Source: Cyanoderma ruficeps
Lineage: Eukaryota > Chordata > Aves > Passeriformes > Timaliidae
Reading direction: 5' to 3'
DNA: 64,000 nt
NCBI GenBank assembly: GCA_008694505.1
Contig: VZDJ01007755.1
Location: forward strand, 2,719,278 to 2,783,277
The notes beneath the pieces were generated by a model that worked only from the letters and a program-made list of their open reading frames with translations, was not told the DNA's origin and did no database searches. Below are positions 62,001 to 64,000 of the stretch, one piece after another. Made by a program: the position numbers and the translations under genes. Numbering within the stretch: the stretch's first letter is position 1; each line of letters begins with the position of its first letter.

Positions 62001-64000
62001 TCCTCTTCCTGTCTGAAAAGTCTGACTCTTCTACCCCATAGAGGAATATTGTTTTGATCTCTTCCTACTATTCTTTCCATGTCTACAGCTTTTTTGGGGT
62101 TAAGCCTGAAAATGTCTTTTCCTCTTACGCAACCACCAGATACAACATATCTTCAGCCAGCACACACTTCCTGAGATAATTGGCTTCTACACTTCTTGTC
62201 CTGAGAAATAAATTTCCTTGGCTCAAAGATGTTTGAGATATAGGTATAGATATAGATATATGTTTGTTATAGGAGATCAGAATAGATGTTAAAAATGTTT
62301 CCTTTTGTTTCAGTCTCAAATGCTTGTTGTACCAAGAATTATCTACCATGGCAAAAATTGGCAAAGTATTAGGACAAAGTGTAACTGCAGCCCAGCGCTT
62401 GTCCACTTTTATCACTTCCCCATTTTAATCATCACAGGGAGAAGGGAAAAGCGACAATCTTTTGAAATACCTCAGAAACAGAGCATTTAGGGAATTGTAA
62501 AAGACTGAAGATTAATCATCTATCCTGATCTCTTATATTTCATGCCTTGTGTGCTGCTGTTCCATACAAAAACCGAGGGAGAGCAGATTAGGATTGTCAG
62601 GAACTAATGGCCCTGATGCCAAAGAATGAGAGTGATAAAAGTGACGCTTCTGCAGTTGCTGCTGTTTCTGAGCTTTCAAGGGATTGCAGAGCTTGTTGCA
62701 ATGGAGACCATCTATTTTTTAGGATATCCTGACCCTTTGACTTTCAAGAACATTCATATTTCCTAAATGGTTGAAAAAGTGGAATGTAGAAAGAAAGATG
62801 TTAATTTTGGAAATATTGAAAAGGCCTTTTATACATACTTTCCATTTTAATTTTTAATTAGCATTTTTTTTCTTTGAGAATTATATGCAAAACAAAATGT
62901 AATTCCTTACTTTTCAAACAAAATTTTGGTGGTTTTGGGTATAGATAATTTTGGCAATGTGAATAAATTTCTATAAAATCAATTAAGTCAACGTCCTCTG
63001 AAAGAAAGAAAACCCAAACTCTGGCCAGTTTTTGATTGATTCCTGAAGGAGGGTTTCTCTTGAGTAATCTGTAACAATCTAAACTGAGCCAATAAAGGTA
63101 TGCAGGGGAAACACATTCACTTCCTAGAAATGTCAATTCCAGCATTGTCATTGACTGGTACGTGGGCTGAGAGCTGCTGAACAAACACTGTGTTGTGTGT
63201 TCTGTCACTTCTGGGAGAAGCAGAATCTCCAGACACTGAGTGCAGCTCTAGCACCCCTAGTCATGGTCGACACATGGTGCTAAACTGACTTCACAGGAAC
63301 TAAAAAAGAACTTTGCCTGTCATCCAGTGAAGGGGCCCGTGCTGTCTTCCTACTGTGAGATCTTCTCACTATAGAACATAAAATTACATTAAGTTGTAAT
63401 TTTTGCCACCTTCCCTCTCTGTCCACAAAAGGTTTGGTAGCAGTAATACAAGAAAAGGGGAAGCAGGTGTCCTGCTCACCCACAGGCTGCTATGGGTATT
63501 AAACCCAAGTCACCTGCCTGCAGCTTACCAGCCAGTGATAACATGGAGCAGCAATATCTGGTGATGGTTAAAGTGCACTGTGCCCTCATAAGGACAGACT
63601 AGCTGCTTCTTCCACCACTTAGTCCTGATATAAAGTGAGGAACATGAGAGGAGAAGCAGCCCAAATATATGGACTTGAGTGAACAGGTTAATTGTCCCTG
63701 CTTAGCTTCCCATTCACCCTTGTTTCCTCAAAAAGGAGAAAACTTCAGAATGGATACAGCCGTGCCCTTGGGTGCTTAAGAATGCAGCACCCTCAGGAGA
63801 TAATTTGTAGATCTTTGTAGGGTGGAATAACCTGGAGAGTGGGACTCCATGTTTCCAGTTTTAGTCACAAGCCCTCTGGCTTTGGTCACCCTTCTTCCCC
63901 TTAAGCATACTGAATAAAATGTGGTATAATTTGGAACCAAGGACATTTTATAGCCTTTCAGTACAGTGTGAGCAGCTGCAAGAAATTTTGAACATTATGG
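62001..64000. other. Right flank, no gene recognised
   Basis: No coding exon, tRNA or transposon copy was recognised on either strand. A short TATAGA-type microsatellite lies at about 62237-62261. AATAAA hexamers at 62207, 62962, 63091 and 63913 keep open a very long SLCO5A1 3' UTR. In human the convergent neighbour beyond the 3' end is SULF1; I see none of its coding sequence here. Confidence 0.5.
62237..62261. repeat. TATAGA microsatellite
   Basis: About four imperfect TATAGA/TATAGG units in the right flank. Confidence 0.75.

Noticed and set aside
62001..64000. 3' end of SULF1 on the minus strand
   Set aside because: Synteny in human suggests it as the neighbour, but no SULF1 coding sequence is visible here.

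Overview
The window is vertebrate nuclear DNA from a bird, most likely a passerine. Avian CR1 LINE fragments occur on both strands, an avian endogenous-retrovirus LTR lies near 30 kb, and one tRNA-Ile-headed, CR1-tailed SINE at 21.4 kb matches TguSINE1, a family known to me only from passerines. Coding DNA is sparse and split by long introns with canonical GT-AG junctions.

The only protein gene I can support is the 3' part of SLCO5A1 (solute carrier organic anion transporter family member 5A1, OATP5A1) on the + strand. Eight coding exons lie at 25888-26020, 31877-32097, 39361-39525, 42879-43077, 51025-51184, 54859-55100, 58247-58311 and 59528-59973. Together they encode about 542 residues: roughly TM5 to TM12, the large Kazal-type extracellular loop and the cytoplasmic C-terminus. 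The frame is kept across every junction. The N-terminal part (about 300 residues by comparison with the human protein as I remember it) must lie left of the window, so 1-25887 reads as the end of a large intron.

Layout: 1-365 is a CR1 fragment. 366-25887 is intron with a CR1 tail (8.66 kb), the SINE (21.4 kb) and a 1.2 kb CR1 on the minus strand that still encodes part of a reverse transcriptase (24.16-25.40 kb). 26-60 kb is the exon-intron series. Its introns hold an LTR with a facing inverted LTR fragment around a 16-N assembly gap (29.7-30.84 kb), CR1 pieces (42.1 kb, 46.0 kb), a 161-bp direct duplication (47.8 and 49.4 kb) and a nested pair of CR1 copies (56.0-56.5 kb). 59974-64000 is 3' UTR and flank, with several possible poly(A) signals and a short GC-rich patch near 61 kb.

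I found no undescribed gene system. The most interesting items are the SINE, the nested CR1, the inverted LTR ends around the gap, the local duplication, the long in-frame open stretch upstream of the exon at 39361, and the C-terminal sequence of the transporter, which could act as a PDZ ligand.
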